This document shows, in pieces, positions 18,809 through 28,815 of a stretch of 64,000 nt of DNA (positions are counted from its first letter, which is position 1; each line of letters starts with the position of its first letter). The translations under genes were made by a program, and so were the position numbers. Source of the DNA: Thermobispora bispora DSM 43833 (GTDB taxonomy: Bacteria > Actinomycetota > Actinomycetes > Streptosporangiales > Streptosporangiaceae); the NCBI RefSeq assembly GCF_000092645.1, contig NC_014165.1, positions 2,604,001 to 2,668,000 of the forward strand, read 5' to 3'. Below the pieces are notes generated by a model. It worked only from the letters and a program-made list of their open reading frames with translations. It was not told where the DNA came from and did not search any database.

Positions 18809-19807
18809 CTAGCCATGGTCCCGCGCCCGGGAGGGCTGGACCCGCTTGGGCTCTCCCGGCATCTTCGGGTGGGTCGGCGGGTACGGCAGGTCGCCCCGGC
18901 CGTCGGCGGCGAACCACTCCAGCAGCACCCCGATGTCGAACTCCTCGTCGTCGATCGCCCGGTGGACGTCGCCCCGCTCGGCGAACCGCCGCGGCATGGT
19001 GCGGATGTCGAAGTCGCGGGGGTCGCAGGAGGCGAGCTCGTCCCAGGTCACCGGGGCGGAGACGAGCGCGTCGGGCCTGGCCCGCACCGAGTAGGCGGAG
19101 GCGATCGTGCGGTCGCGGGCGTTCTGGTTGAAGTCCAGGAAGATCTTCGCCCCGCGCTCCTCCTTCCACCACGCCGTGGTGACCAGCTCGGGCATCCGCC
19201 GCTCCACCTCCCGGGCGAACGCGATCGCCGCGTGCCGGACCTCGGTGAACGTCCACCGGGGGCGGATCCGCACGCTGATGTGGAGGCCCCGGCCGCCCGA
19301 GGTCTTCGGGTACCCGGTCATCCCCAGCTCGGCGAGCAGGTCGCGGACGGCGAAGGCGGCCGTCCGCGCGTCCTCGAACGTGGTGCCCGGCTGCGGGTCC
19401 ACGTCGATGCGGAGCTCGTCGGGGTGGTCGAGGTCGGTCTTCCGCACCGGCCACGGGTGGAAGTCGATCGTGCCGAGGTTGACGCACCACGCGATGGCCG
19501 CGATCTCGGTCGGGCAGAGCGCGGCCGCGGTGCGGCCGCTGGGGAACCGGACGGTGACCGTCTCGATCCACTCCGGGTGCCGCGGGAGCCGCTTCTGGTA
19601 GATCGCCTCCGAACTCACCCCGTCCGGGTGCCGTTTGAGGTAGGTCGGCCGGTCCCGCATGGCCCGCAGCACGCCGTCGCCGACGCTGAGGTAGTACTCG
19701 ACCAGGTCGCGCTTGGTCGCCCCCACCCCCGGGAAGTAGATCTTGTCCGGGTTGGTGAGCCTGATCACGCGGGCCCCGGCTTCGAGCTCGATGTACGGGG
19801 AGGCCAT
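18809..19807 (-). CDS. LigD-type polymerase domain protein (PolDom, stand-alone)
   Basis: A 332-residue member of the archaeo-eukaryotic primase superfamily used in bacterial end joining. The metal-binding pair Asp135 and Asp137 lies in ELRIDVDP. KTSGGRGLHI follows near 170, and the third acid is in FLDFNQNARDRT near 230. DKIYFPGVGATKRDLVEYY is the usual N-terminus. LigD in many bacteria joins this domain to a nuclease and ligase. Here it is separate and about 160 bp upstream of the RibD-like/LigC pair on the same strand. It fills gaps with ribonucleotides. No Ku gene is in the window. Confidence 0.9.
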   Translation of the reverse strand: MASPYIELEAGARVIRLTNPDKIYFPGVGATKRDLVEYYLSVGDGVLRAMRDRPTYLKRHPDGVSSEAIYQKRLPRHPEWIETVTVRFPSGRTAAALCPTEIAAIAWCVNLGTIDFHPWPVRKTDLDHPDELRIDVDPQPGTTFEDARTAAFAVRDLLAELGMTGYPKTSGGRGLHISVRIRPRWTFTEVRHAAIAFAREVERRMPELVTTAWWKEERGAKIFLDFNQNARDRTIASAYSVRARPDALVSAPVTWDELASCDPRDFDIRTMPRRFAERGDVHRAIDDEEFDIGVLLEWFAADGRGDLPYPPTHPKMPGEPKRVQPSRARDHG

Positions 19808-20181
19808 GCCCGCATCCCTACCCAGGAAAAGGGGTCCGTCCCGGGCGGCCTCTGGCGGCCGGACCGGGCGCTCCCACGGGCCCGCCCACCTCCCTGGACG
19901 GCGGGCCGGTGGCCGGCGCAGCTCGGGAACCGCTGCGCGCGGCGGGACGGACCCCGGGGGCTCGGCGGGGCGGCGTCCGCGCACCGTCCGGCGGTGTCCA
20001 GCACGGGTCGGGTGCAGCCCGCGGGCGGCGGGACGGCTCCACACCCCGGGAGATCAGCCCCCTCACCGGTGAAGACGCCGGCCGCGCCCGGAAAGGATGC
20101 CCGGCTGCGCAAGGTTGGGGAAGATCTCCCTGGCGTTCACGGTTGCCCCTCACATGACCCCGTGACGGGAGGACGGTGAGC
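19808..20181. other. Gene-free stretch between the polymerase gene and msrB
   Basis: About 370 bases carrying the divergent promoters of the two genes. The only AT-richer parts are at 19816-19832 and 20105-20160. I see no operator pattern. Confidence 0.4.
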
Positions 20182-20583
20182 ATGGAGAAGATCGTCAGAA
20201 GCGAGGAGGAGTGGCGGGCCCTGCTCTCCCCGGAGGAGTACCGGGTGCTCCGGGAAGGCGGGACCGAGCCGCCGTTCTCCGGGGAGTACGTGTCGACCAC
20301 CACGCCCGGGGTCTACGCCTGCCGGGCCTGCGGCGCGGAGCTGTTCCGCTCGGAGGCGAAGTTCGAGTCGCACTGCGGCTGGCCGTCGTTCTTCGAACCG
20401 GCCCGCTCCGACGCCGTGACGCTGCACGAGGACCGGTCGTTCGGCATGAACCGGGTGGAGGTGCGCTGCGCCCGGTGCGGCTCACACCTGGGGCACGTCT
20501 TCCACGGCGAGGGCTACCCGACGCCCACCGACGACCGGTACTGCATCAACTCGATCTGCCTGGTGCTGCGGCCCGCCGAGTGA
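20182..20583 (+). CDS. msrB: Peptide methionine-R-sulfoxide reductase
   Basis: A 133-residue enzyme that repairs methionine-R-sulfoxide in proteins using thioredoxin. The zinc site is Cys47/Cys50 (CRACG) and Cys96/Cys99 (CARCG). The catalytic Cys121 is in DRYCINS. GWPSFFEP and HLGHVFHGEG are diagnostic. An in-frame GTG six bases upstream (20176) is possible. The ATG has the better spacing from GGGAGGA at 20167-20173. It is monocistronic; the 3' flank repeats the sequence around the stop codon (GAGTGACCGGGTG) 59 bp later. Confidence 0.96.
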   Translation: MEKIVRSEEEWRALLSPEEYRVLREGGTEPPFSGEYVSTTTPGVYACRACGAELFRSEAKFESHCGWPSFFEPARSDAVTLHEDRSFGMNRVEVRCARCGSHLGHVFHGEGYPTPTDDRYCINSICLVLRPAE

Positions 20584-20679
20584 CCGGGTGAGGGGGTCGA
20601 CGCCCACGTCAGCCCAGGTTGGTTCGCCGGCCTACCGAGTGACCGGGTGGCGGGGCCGAGGGCTCCGGCGCGCGGCCGG

Positions 20680-21378
20680 TCACCTCGGCTTGGGGTGGGT
20701 GACCCGGCAGTCGTCGTCCTCCGGGCCGAGCACGTTGGCGAGGACCGGGTTGCCGTTGCCGCCGTACTTCGCCTGGACGAAGACGACCGGGTTGGTCTCG
20801 CCCAGCTCGGCGAGGTACTCCAGGCCCCGCTCGCAGAGCTTGAGCGCGGTCTTGGAGTTGTCCGCGCTCTCCGGGAGGTCGGTGTAGATGCGCAGGTAGC
20901 GCCCGACGGTCCGGATGTCGGTGATCCGCTCGGTCGCCTCGTCCTGCCAGCGGGTGGTGAAGTAGGCGACGGCCCGCTCGTCGGTGTACTCGGAGGGCCC
21001 GGACGCCTTGATCGCGGCCTTCTCGCGGCTCTTCCGGTCCGTCTTCCCGGCCGCCGGCTTCTTGTCCTTGTTCTCCTGCTTCGCGGTCTCCGTGCCGCCC
21101 GGATCCTTCGCCGCCGCCCCGGCCGGGGCCGGGCCCGTACCCGTCCCGGCCTTGACCGGGCTCCCGGCGGCGGCCGCGGTCAGCTCACCGAGCAAGACCT
21201 GTGGGGTGACCACCGGGGCCGGCCGACCCGTGGCCTGCCCGGCCGCTTCACCGAACGGGCCGGCGTATGCGATCACCCCGGCGGTGAGCGCGCCGGCGCC
21301 CAAGGACGCCGTGATGATGCGCGCGCGGATCCGCCGCCTTCTGCGGCGCTCCCTCAGTCGTTCCAGACGGCTCGACAC
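20680..21378 (-). CDS. Conserved membrane-anchored hypothetical protein
   Basis: A 232-residue protein with an Arg-rich N-terminus (RERRRRRRIRAR) followed by one hydrophobic helix (about 20-42). A Lys/Ala/Pro-rich linker leads to a soluble C-terminal domain of about 100 residues. That domain (TDERAVAYFTTRWQDEATER to the end) contains TNPVVFVQAKYGGNG and a single DDDCRV cysteine near the end. It looks like a one-pass inner-membrane protein with an extracytoplasmic domain. I do not recognise a named family. It lies between msrB and the haem genes, transcribed with hemQ/hemY or from its own promoter. Confidence 0.7.
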   Translation of the reverse strand: MSSRLERLRERRRRRRIRARIITASLGAGALTAGVIAYAGPFGEAAGQATGRPAPVVTPQVLLGELTAAAAGSPVKAGTGTGPAPAGAAAKDPGGTETAKQENKDKKPAAGKTDRKSREKAAIKASGPSEYTDERAVAYFTTRWQDEATERITDIRTVGRYLRIYTDLPESADNSKTALKLCERGLEYLAELGETNPVVFVQAKYGGNGNPVLANVLGPEDDDCRVTHPKPR

Positions 21379-21447
21379 CCTGCCTCACAACCCGATAGAC
21401 GCCATATCACAGTATGGCAAAGATTGTATAAAGCCAGGGCGCCGGGG

Positions 21448-22161
21448 TCAGACCAGGGAAGCGACCAGGTCGCGCACCGGCTTGCGGACGCCGGTGTAGA
21501 ACGGCACCTCGACCCGCACGTGCAGCCGCGCCTTGGAACCGCGGAGGTGCCGGATGAGGTCGACGATGCGGTGCAGCTCGTCCGCCTCGAAGGCGAGGAT
21601 CCACTCGTAGTCGTTGAGGCCGAACGAGGCGACCGTGTTCGCCCGCACGTCGGGGAAGCCGCGCGCCATCGCGCCGTGCTCGGCGAGCATCTCCCGGCGC
21701 TCGGCCTCGGGCAGCACGTACCACTCGTACGACCGCACGAACGGGTAGACGCAGAGGTAGCCCCTCGGCTGCTCCTCCGCGAGGAACGCGGGGATGTGGG
21801 ACCGGTTGAACTCGGCCGGCCGGTGCAGCCCGGTCACCGACCAGACCGGCTCGCTCGCCCGGCCGAGCGCGGTGCGGCGGAACCGGGTGTAGACCTCCTG
21901 TACGTCCTCCGGCGTGGGGGCGTGCCACCAGAACATGTAGTCGGCGTCGGCGCGCAACCCGGCGACGTCGTAGCAGCCCCGGGTCACGACCCCCTTCTGG
22001 GACGCCTGCGCGAGGAGCTCCTCGACCTCGTCGGCGATGCCGCCCCGGTCCTCCGGAAGCCGCTCCCGCAGCCGGAACACCGACCACATGGTGTAGCGGA
22101 TCACCTTGTTGAGTTCCTCGGCCGACGGCCGGGATTCGGGGCGTGTCTGGGTTTCGGTCAT
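21448..22161 (-). CDS. hemQ: Coproheme decarboxylase (HemQ, chlorite dismutase-like)
   Basis: A 237-residue protein of the chlorite dismutase fold that makes haem b from coproheme by two peroxide-driven decarboxylations. The [13 protein letters not shown] block with its active-site tyrosines and the [15 protein letters not shown] strand identify it, and TGLHRPAEF is present. Its start overlaps hemY by ATGA. With HemY it covers two of the terminal steps of the coproporphyrin-dependent pathway used by actinobacteria. Homology to chlorite dismutase is no evidence for chlorite reduction. Confidence 0.93.
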   Translation of the reverse strand: MTETQTRPESRPSAEELNKVIRYTMWSVFRLRERLPEDRGGIADEVEELLAQASQKGVVTRGCYDVAGLRADADYMFWWHAPTPEDVQEVYTRFRRTALGRASEPVWSVTGLHRPAEFNRSHIPAFLAEEQPRGYLCVYPFVRSYEWYVLPEAERREMLAEHGAMARGFPDVRANTVASFGLNDYEWILAFEADELHRIVDLIRHLRGSKARLHVRVEVPFYTGVRKPVRDLVASLV

Positions 22162-23606
22162 GCCCCCATTCTGCCCGCGGAGGGGTCCGGTCCCGCAGGC
22201 GCCCCGGCCGTGCCCAGCCGCGCCAGGACCTGCGAAACCGCGGTGCGGGCGGAGGCGATGCAGGCCGGGATCCCCACCCCGTCGTAGGCGGCGCCGCAGA
22301 GCGCCAGCCCCGGCTGGGCGGCCACGGCGGCGCGGGCGCGGGCGATCCGGTCGAGGTGGCCGACCTCGTACTGCGGGAGGGCCCCGCCCCACCGGGTGAC
22401 CCGCACGTCGATCGGCCGGTCCCCCACCCCGAGGGTCTCGGTGAGCTCCTCCTGGGCGAGCGCGGCCAGCTCGGCGTCGTCCCGCTGGAGCAGCATCTCC
22501 TCCCCCAGCCGCCCGATCGAGCACCGGACGAAGACGAGGTCGCGGCCGGCCTCGGCGAGGTGCGGCCACTTGACCGAGCTGAACGTCACCGCCTTCACCG
22601 GCCGGCGCTCCACGGGCGGGATCAGGTAGCCGCTGCCCACGGTGGTGCGGGGGAAGACCGCCTTCGGGTAGGCGAGGGTGACGATCGCCACGCTCGCGTA
22701 GCCGATGCCGCTCAGCTCGGCCGCGGCCCCCGGCAACTCCCGGCGCAGCAGGCGGGCCGCGACCCGGGCGGGCACGGCGAGGACCACCCCGTCGGCCTCG
22801 ATCGCCTCCTCGGTGCCGCCGGTGCCGGTGACGACCCGCCAGCCGCCGGGGGTGCGGACCAGGTCGCGCACGGTGACCCCGGTGCGGACGTCGGCCCCGG
22901 AGGCCTTCGCCACCGCCTCGGGCAGGGAGCCGAGGCCGCGGCGGAGGGTGACGAAGACCGGGCCGGCCGGCTTGGGCCGCTTGCCCGTCTCCCAGAGCGC
23001 CCTGATCAGGGACCGCCCGGTCCGGGCGATCCCGGAGATCGACGGCAGGGTGGCCCGGAGGGAGAGGCGGTCGGCGTGGCCGGCGTACACCCCGCCGAGC
23101 ATCGGCTCGACCAGCCGGTCGACCACCTCCTGGCCCAGCCGCGCCCGGATGTAGGCGGCGACCGGCACGTCCACCGTCGCCGGCGTGGGCGGGAGCACCA
23201 GGTCGAGGCCGGCGCGGGCGAGGCCGGCCGGGGAGAGAATGCCGGAGCGGGCGAGCGCGGGCAGGTCGGTGGGGATGCCCATGACGCTCCCCTTGGGCAG
23301 CGGGCGGAGGGATCCCCGGGACAGGATGGCCGAGCCGCTCGTGCCGCAGTCGACGAGCTCGTCGCCGAGCCCGGCGAGGCGCACCAGCTCCTTGGCCTCG
23401 GGGCGGGCCGCGAGCAGCGCCTCGGCCCCGGCGTCGATCTCCACGCCGGCGAGCGGGGTCGAGTACAGCTTGCCCCCGATCCGGGGCGCCGCCTCGAGCA
23501 CGGTGACCCGGAGGTTCCGCTCCGCCCGGCTCAGGTACAGGGCGGCGGCGAGGCCGGCGATCCCGGCGCCGACGACGACCACGTGCTGACCAGAGATCCC
23601 ATCCAT
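22158..23606 (-). CDS. hemY: Coproporphyrinogen III oxidase (HemY/CgoX type)
   Basis: A 482-residue FAD protein. The Rossmann loop [14 protein letters not shown] opens it, followed by the FAD-contact block [16 protein letters not shown]-terminal [20 protein letters not shown] completes the cofactor site. It oxidises coproporphyrinogen III to coproporphyrin III in monoderm bacteria, and may be annotated as protoporphyrinogen oxidase. The adjacent, translationally coupled hemQ supports the coproporphyrin route. hemH is not in the window. The final ~20 residues are Gly/Pro-rich. Confidence 0.92.
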   Translation of the reverse strand: MDGISGQHVVVVGAGIAGLAAALYLSRAERNLRVTVLEAAPRIGGKLYSTPLAGVEIDAGAEALLAARPEAKELVRLAGLGDELVDCGTSGSAILSRGSLRPLPKGSVMGIPTDLPALARSGILSPAGLARAGLDLVLPPTPATVDVPVAAYIRARLGQEVVDRLVEPMLGGVYAGHADRLSLRATLPSISGIARTGRSLIRALWETGKRPKPAGPVFVTLRRGLGSLPEAVAKASGADVRTGVTVRDLVRTPGGWRVVTGTGGTEEAIEADGVVLAVPARVAARLLRRELPGAAAELSGIGYASVAIVTLAYPKAVFPRTTVGSGYLIPPVERRPVKAVTFSSVKWPHLAEAGRDLVFVRCSIGRLGEEMLLQRDDAELAALAQEELTETLGVGDRPIDVRVTRWGGALPQYEVGHLDRIARARAAVAAQPGLALCGAAYDGVGIPACIASARTAVSQVLARLGTAGAPAGPDPSAGRMGA

Positions 23607-23735
23607 ACCGCAGAACGCTACCGGCCCACCCCCTCGGTCCCCGCGCCGCCACCGGCACCGGGTTCCACAGCGGATGTGACCGGATCGTGATCATTTCCGT
23701 AAAACCGTACGGCCCTGGCGCACGTGTGCAGGGAC

Positions 23736-24656
23736 ATGACACGACTTCGGTACGGCATCGCGGCGCTGGCCGCGATCATCATCGCCGCCACCGGCTGCAC
23801 GGACCCGGACGGGACGCAGGCGGAGCGCGCGGCCGTAGCGCCCGAGCCCGAGGTGGTGGCCATGGACGGCGCCGCGGGCGAGCGCGCGCGCGACGGCTCC
23901 GCCGCCCGGGCGCACCCCACCCTGGTCGCGATCCCCCCGGCGGAGCAGGCGCTGGTGTATCAGGCCCGGCTGACCGTGCGGGTGGGGAACGTCGACACCG
24001 CGGCGGAGCGGGCGAAGGACATCGTGACCGGGGCCGGCGGCTACGTCGCCCAGGAGGAGCGCGACACCGCGGACCGGAGCGACCGGGCGGTGCTCACGCT
24101 CAAGGTCCCGCCCCAGCGGTACCCGGAGGTGCTCTCCCGGCTCGGCGGGCTCGGCCGGCGGGAGTCGCTCCACCAGAGCACCGAGGACGTGACCGAGGAG
24201 GTGGCGGACGTCGACAGCCGGGTGAAGTCGGCGCGGTCCGCCATCGACCGGCTCCGGACCCTGCTGACCCGGGCGAACAAGATCGGTGAGGTGCTCGAGA
24301 TCGAACGGGAGATCTCCAACCGGCAGGCCGAGCTGGAGTCCCTGCTGGCGCGGCAGAAGGCGCTCGCCGCCCGGACGAGCATGGCGACCATCACGCTCAC
24401 CCTGCTCGGGGAGGGCAAGGGGGACGACCCGGGCGCGGGCGAGCGGCCCCCGGGCTTCCTCGCCGGGCTGCAGAACGGTTGGCGCGCGCTCGTCTTCGCC
24501 GCCCAGGTCGCGCTCACCGCGCTGGGGGCGGTGCTGCCCTGGGCGGTCGTGGCGGCCGTGGCGTGGCTCGCCGTACGGCCCCTGCTGCGCCGGGCCCGGC
24601 GCGGTACGGCACCGCCGGCGGGAGAAGGGCCCGGAACGGGCGGCGGAGCGCGGTGA
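23736..24656 (+). CDS. DUF4349 lipoprotein
   Basis: A 306-residue predicted lipoprotein with lipobox IAATGC, so the lipid-modified Cys is at about 26. The DUF4349 domain includes [38 protein letters not shown] and a coiled-coil stretch ([20 protein letters not shown] to [11 protein letters not shown]). A C-terminal membrane helix (about 263-290) and a basic tail follow. It therefore seems anchored at both ends. The function is unknown. It is transcribed away from the haem genes. The ATG 23736 follows CAGGGAC. Confidence 0.85.
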   Translation: MTRLRYGIAALAAIIIAATGCTDPDGTQAERAAVAPEPEVVAMDGAAGERARDGSAARAHPTLVAIPPAEQALVYQARLTVRVGNVDTAAERAKDIVTGAGGYVAQEERDTADRSDRAVLTLKVPPQRYPEVLSRLGGLGRRESLHQSTEDVTEEVADVDSRVKSARSAIDRLRTLLTRANKIGEVLEIEREISNRQAELESLLARQKALAARTSMATITLTLLGEGKGDDPGAGERPPGFLAGLQNGWRALVFAAQVALTALGAVLPWAVVAAVAWLAVRPLLRRARRGTAPPAGEGPGTGGGAR

Positions 24657-25041
24657 GTCGGCTCCGGCGCAGGACGACGCGGCGCCCGGCGGCCGGGATG
24701 AGGCGGCGCAGGGCGCCCGGGAGGCGGAGCCGCCCGAGCGGTCGTGACCTGAGCCCGCCGACGTGTCCTGAGTGGCCGGCGTGACCTGAGCCGCCGGCGA
24801 GGCCGTACCGCGGCCTGCGGGACCGTACGCGGCCGGCGACATGGCAGGCCCACGGCACCACAGGACGGCAACACCACTGGCCGGCGGCACCCGCGGGTCG
24901 GGCCGCGCCGCTGCCGGGCGGCACGCGGGCCGATGGCGCCGCGCGTGGCCGCTCCGCGGGCGGCCGGCGGCTCGGTCCGGCGGCGTCCCGGGCCGGGCCG
25001 GGGACCGACCGCACCCGGGAAAGCGGCGGCCCTCGGGCCGC
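24657..25041. repeat. Gene-free stretch with three short degenerate repeats
   Basis: About 385 bases between convergent genes (DUF4349 and hemE). A unit GTGACCTGAGCCCGCCGAC recurs about every 19 bases at 24744, 24763 and 24781 with changes. No terminator-like stem stands out. Frames here are Arg/Pro-rich shadows. Confidence 0.5.
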
Positions 25042-26079
25042 TCAGGAGGCGGTGGTCTCGTGCACGAAGTCGGCGAGCCGCTTGAGCTGGTCGGGGTCGG
25101 TGGCGGGGAGCACCCCGTGGCCGAGGTTGAACACGTGCCCCTCGGCCACCCGGCCCCGGCGCAGCACGTCGGCGGCGCGCTCGGCGACGACCTCCCAGGG
25201 GGCGAGCAGGACGGCCGGGTCGAGGTTGCCCTGGAGCGCCTTGCCCGCGCCCACCCGGAGCGCCGCGTCGTCGAGCGGCACGCGCCAGTCGACGCCGACG
25301 ACGTCGGCGCCCGCCTCCCCCATCAGGCCGAGCAGCTCACCGGTGTCGACGCCGAAGTGGATCCGGGGCACGCCGAGGTCGGCGAGCCCGTCGAAGATCC
25401 GCTTCGTGTAGGGCAGCACGTACTTCTGGTAGTCCTGCGGGGCGACGGCGCCGACCCAGGAGTCGAAGAGCTGGACCGCGGAGGCGCCGGCCGTGACCTG
25501 CAGGCGGAGGAAGGCGAGGGTGATGCCGGCGAGCCGGTCCATCAGCTCGTGCCAGAGCTCGGGCGCGCCGTACATCATCGCCTTGGTGCGGTCGTGGTTC
25601 TTGGACGGCCCGCCCTCGATCAGGTAGGAGGCGAGCGTGAAGGGTCCGCCGGCGAAGCCGATGAGCGGGGTCCGGTCGAGCTCCTTGACGAGGAGGCTCA
25701 CGGCCTCGGTGACGTAGGGCACGTCGTCCGGCTCGAGCGGCCGCAGCGCGGCGATCCCCGCCCGGTCCCGGATCGGCGAGCTCACCACGGGCCCGATGGC
25801 CGGCTGGATGTCGAGGTCCACCCCGATGGCCTTGAGCGGGACCATGATGTCGCTGAAGAAGATCGCGGCGTCCACCGCGTACCTGCGCAAGGGCTGCAGG
25901 GTGATCTCGACCACGAGGTCGGGGGTGGCGCAGGCGCGGAGCATGCCGACCCCCTCGCGCACCCTCCGGTACTCGGGCAGCGACCGGCCGGCCTGGCGCA
26001 TGAACCAGACCGGGGTGTACGGCACGGGCTGGCGCCGGCAGGCCCGGATGAAGACGGAGTCGGCGGGAAGCGGATTCAC
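25042..26079 (-). CDS. hemE: Uroporphyrinogen decarboxylase
   Basis: A 345-residue enzyme that removes four carboxyl groups from uroporphyrinogen III. The signature [19 protein letters not shown] lies near residue 23, and [33 protein letters not shown] and [14 protein letters not shown] are present. The conserved Asp is in FSDIMVP. The GTG start (26079) has a GGGAGG run directly before it with almost no spacing, so translation may be leaderless or the true start may be nearby. It is divergent from DUF3000 and convergent with DUF4349. Confidence 0.95.
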   Translation of the reverse strand: MNPLPADSVFIRACRRQPVPYTPVWFMRQAGRSLPEYRRVREGVGMLRACATPDLVVEITLQPLRRYAVDAAIFFSDIMVPLKAIGVDLDIQPAIGPVVSSPIRDRAGIAALRPLEPDDVPYVTEAVSLLVKELDRTPLIGFAGGPFTLASYLIEGGPSKNHDRTKAMMYGAPELWHELMDRLAGITLAFLRLQVTAGASAVQLFDSWVGAVAPQDYQKYVLPYTKRIFDGLADLGVPRIHFGVDTGELLGLMGEAGADVVGVDWRVPLDDAALRVGAGKALQGNLDPAVLLAPWEVVAERAADVLRRGRVAEGHVFNLGHGVLPATDPDQLKRLADFVHETTAS

Positions 26080-26544
26080 CCTCCCAGGGTGCCACGTTCC
26101 CCTACCGGTGCGCGCACCGGCCGGACACCTGGAGTCCCCGAATCGCCGCGGATCGGGGTGGTGATCGGTAAGGTAAGGACCACGCGTCGTGTGAGTCGTC
26201 TCACAGGCCGGCGATCCGCCGGCTCGTCTCGCGGCACCGAGTGCGATACCACTTTCGCAACACACCGGGCATGTTGCGGAGAAATGTCGGCGGGACATGA
26301 CAACGTCGGAGAGTCCCGGACGACCGACATGACCGCGGATCCGACGAGAGGGCACGGAACGATGACGCCGATGTCGAGGAATCCAGCAGACCGCACGCGA
26401 TGTTGTGCCCGTTGGGACGCCAGGCCCTCGTCCGGTGAGGTCCCTCGTCCCGTCACCGCCCTGCGAACCGAGACGGCCACGGTTTGACGACGATCGATGC
26501 CCCCAACAGTCACCCCCGTGCTTCGTGCTCTGCGGAATCCGGCC
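26080..26544. other. Divergent promoter region between hemE and DUF3000
   Basis: About 465 bases with no credible gene. Two inverted repeats are visible: TGTGAG-TCGT-CTCACA at 26190-26205 and CGCAACA-9 bp-TGTTGCG at 26256-26278. Either could be a regulator site for hemE, whose promoter should be near 26120-26200. Confidence 0.55.
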
Positions 26545-26557
26545 TACCCTTCGGTCA
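26545..26557 (+). promoter_or_regulatory. Promoter -10 element for a leaderless DUF3000 transcript
   Basis: TACCCT (26545-26550) lies seven bases before the ATG at 26557, so transcription should begin at the start codon. There is no ribosome site. No good -35 box is visible. Confidence 0.5.
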
Positions 26558-27153
26558 TGACCGTCGGTGAACCGTCGGCGCCTCCCGCCGCCTTCCTGCG
26601 CGCGCTGGAGACCTTGCGCCCTACCGAGGTGCGGCCGGAGATCGTGCTGGAGGACATCCCCGCCCCGCGGCGGCTCGCCCCGTACTCCGGGGCAGTGGGC
26701 GCAACAGTGTACCGTGGCGATGAGGAGCTCGCCGTCGGCCGCCTGATCATGCTGTTCGACCCGGACGGTCAGCGCGGCTGGGAGGGACCGTTCCGCCTGG
26801 TCGCCTACGTCCGGGCCGGAATGGAGCCGGAGATCACCTCGGATCCGCTGCTCGGCCCGGTGGCCTGGAGCTGGCTGACCGAGGCCCTCGACGCGCACGG
26901 CGCGGCCTACGCCGCGGCCGGGGGGACGGTCACCCGGGCGGTCTCCGAGGGCTTCGGCAACAAGGAGGACGATCCGGTCACCACCGAGCTGGAACTGCGC
27001 GCCTCATGGTCCCCGCTCGAGGAGGACCTGTCCTCCCACGCCGCGGCCTGGTGCGACCTGATGTGCATGGCGGCCGGCATCCCGCCGGTGCCCGCGGACG
27101 TCGCCACCCTGCCCCTCCACCCCACCCGACGAGAGAGCCCGAAGGCCCGTTAG
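26557..27153 (+). CDS. DUF3000 family protein
   Basis: A 198-residue protein of a small actinobacterial family of unknown function. It shows [20 protein letters not shown] and [20 protein letters not shown], then [14 protein letters not shown]. The C-terminal part [17 protein letters not shown] holds both Cys. A start at 26557 is chosen because a -10 box sits exactly where a leaderless transcript would need it. An in-frame ATG at 26497 would be upstream of that box. It is almost joined to rnd (3 bp), so the two are probably co-transcribed. The same pair is found in Mycobacterium (Rv2680-Rv2681). Confidence 0.88.
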   Translation: MTVGEPSAPPAAFLRALETLRPTEVRPEIVLEDIPAPRRLAPYSGAVGATVYRGDEELAVGRLIMLFDPDGQRGWEGPFRLVAYVRAGMEPEITSDPLLGPVAWSWLTEALDAHGAAYAAAGGTVTRAVSEGFGNKEDDPVTTELELRASWSPLEEDLSSHAAAWCDLMCMAAGIPPVPADVATLPLHPTRRESPKAR

Positions 27154-27156
27154 GCA

Positions 27157-28368
27157 GTGACCCAGCCCCACGTCGAACCGCTGCTGGAACCGCGCGACGG
27201 CATCCCGCCGGTCATCGAGACCTGGCCGGAGCTGTCCGCGGCGGTGGACGCGTTCGCCCGGGGAACCGGCCCGGTCGCGATGGACGCCGAGCGGGCGTCC
27301 GGCTACCGGTACAGCGGCCGCGCCTACCTGGTCCAGCTCCGCCGGGAGGGCGCGGGCACGGCGCTGATCGACCCGGTCGCCTGCCCCGACCTCGGTGAGC
27401 TCGACCGGGTCCTCGCCGATGCGGAGATCGTGCTCCACGCGGCGACGCAGGACCTGCCGTGCCTCGCCGAGCTCGGCTTCCGGCCGCGCCGGCTGTTCGA
27501 CACCGAGCTCGCCGCCCGGCTGCTGGGGTACGAGCGGGTCGGGCTCGCCACCATGGTGGAGGTCGTCCTCGGCCTGCGGCTGGAGAAGGGCCACTCCGCC
27601 GCGGACTGGTCGCGGCGCCCGCTCCCCGAGGACTGGCTGCGCTACGCGGCGCTCGACGTCGAGGTGCTGGTCGAGCTGCGCGACGCCCTGTACGAGCAGC
27701 TCGTCGAAAGCGGGAAGCTGGAGTGGGCGCTGGAGGAGTTCGCCGCGATCCTCTCCGCCCCGGCCAGCCCGCCGAAGAGCGACCCGTGGCGGCGCACCTC
27801 CGGCATCCACCGGGTGCGGAGCCTGCGCGGGCTCGCGATCGTGCGGGAGCTGTGGACGCTGCGCGACGAGATCGCCCGGGAGGCCGACCTCGCCCCCGGC
27901 CGGGTGCTGCCGGACTCCGCCATCGTGCAGGCCGCCCTGGAGCAGCCCCGCACCACCAAGGCGCTCACCGAGATCACGGCGTTCACCGGCCGCAGCGCCC
28001 GGCGCCACCTCCGCGAATGGCTCGACGCGGTGAACCGGGGCCGGACCATGCCGGAGAGCGCGCTCCCCCAGCCCGCCCCGCCGGGCAACGGCCCGCCGCC
28101 GACGAACCGCTGGGCCGACCGCGATCCCGCGGCCGCCAAGCGCCTCGCGGCCGCCCGGACCGTGCTGGCCGGCCTCTCCGAGGAGCACCGGGTCCCGGTG
28201 GAGAACCTGCTGCCGCCCGACGCGGTGCGGAAGCTCACCTGGTCCCCGCCCGCGGAGATCACCACGGAGACGGTCGCCGACCGGCTGCGGGAGCTGGGAG
28301 CGCGGCGGTGGCAGGTCGCGCTGACCGCCGGGCCGCTCGCCGCCGAGCTCGCCCGCCTGGCCGGCTAG
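27157..28368 (+). CDS. rnd: Ribonuclease D
   Basis: A 403-residue 3'-to-5' exoribonuclease with a DEDDy domain and a C-terminal HRDC domain. Asp43 and Glu45 lie in VAMDAERASGY, Asp99 in HAATQDLPC, and Tyr163 with Asp167 in YAALDVEVL. The HRDC helices begin near 215. After about 300 a Pro-rich linker leads to a second helical block. It trims structured RNAs such as tRNA precursors. The GTG start lies three bases after DUF3000. Confidence 0.93.
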   Translation: MTQPHVEPLLEPRDGIPPVIETWPELSAAVDAFARGTGPVAMDAERASGYRYSGRAYLVQLRREGAGTALIDPVACPDLGELDRVLADAEIVLHAATQDLPCLAELGFRPRRLFDTELAARLLGYERVGLATMVEVVLGLRLEKGHSAADWSRRPLPEDWLRYAALDVEVLVELRDALYEQLVESGKLEWALEEFAAILSAPASPPKSDPWRRTSGIHRVRSLRGLAIVRELWTLRDEIAREADLAPGRVLPDSAIVQAALEQPRTTKALTEITAFTGRSARRHLREWLDAVNRGRTMPESALPQPAPPGNGPPPTNRWADRDPAAAKRLAAARTVLAGLSEEHRVPVENLLPPDAVRKLTWSPPAEITTETVADRLRELGARRWQVALTAGPLAAELARLAG

Positions 28369-28815
28369 CCCACCGGCCTGTGACCGACCGTGGCCGGCCC
28401 GATCGACCCACCGAGACGCCGGAGACCGTGGCCGGCCCTCGCCGGCGTTCCGCCGGCCCACCGGGCGCGATGACCGGTCGAAGGACCACGGAGAGGCCGC
28501 CCGGCCGTGGCCGGCCCCGCCGGCGCGCCGTGCCGTGCCGTACCGGCCTCCGGCCGACGCCGCGCCGTGCCGTGCCGTACCGGCCTCCGGCCGACGCCGC
28601 GCAGAGCGCCCATGGGGAAGGGAACCGCCGGCCTCGGTGGGCGGGCATAGCCGCCCGCACCGGGCCGGACGCCCCGGCATGCCGGCCGCCGAACCGGGCA
28701 TCACCTCCCCCGTGACACCACCGCCCGGCGGGGCGGCCGCCGCTGCCGCGACGCGCGAGACGCACGGGGGAAGAAGCCGCGGGTGCGGCGCCCGGCCGCC
28801 CTTGCCCGCAGCCGG
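28369..28815. repeat. Intergenic region with a perfect 37-bp tandem repeat
   Basis: A 37-base unit occurs twice head to tail at 28524-28560 and 28561-28597, with no mismatch and the first bases of a third copy. It is made of CCGTGCCGTGCCGTACCGG followed by CCTCCGGCCGACGC. The remaining sequence is GC-rich and shows no gene. Identical copies suggest a recent duplication. Confidence 0.75.

Noticed and set aside
20578-20649. Repeat of GAGTGACCGGGTG 59 bp apart after msrB
   Set aside because: A single short duplication over the stop codon; not enough to call a functional element.
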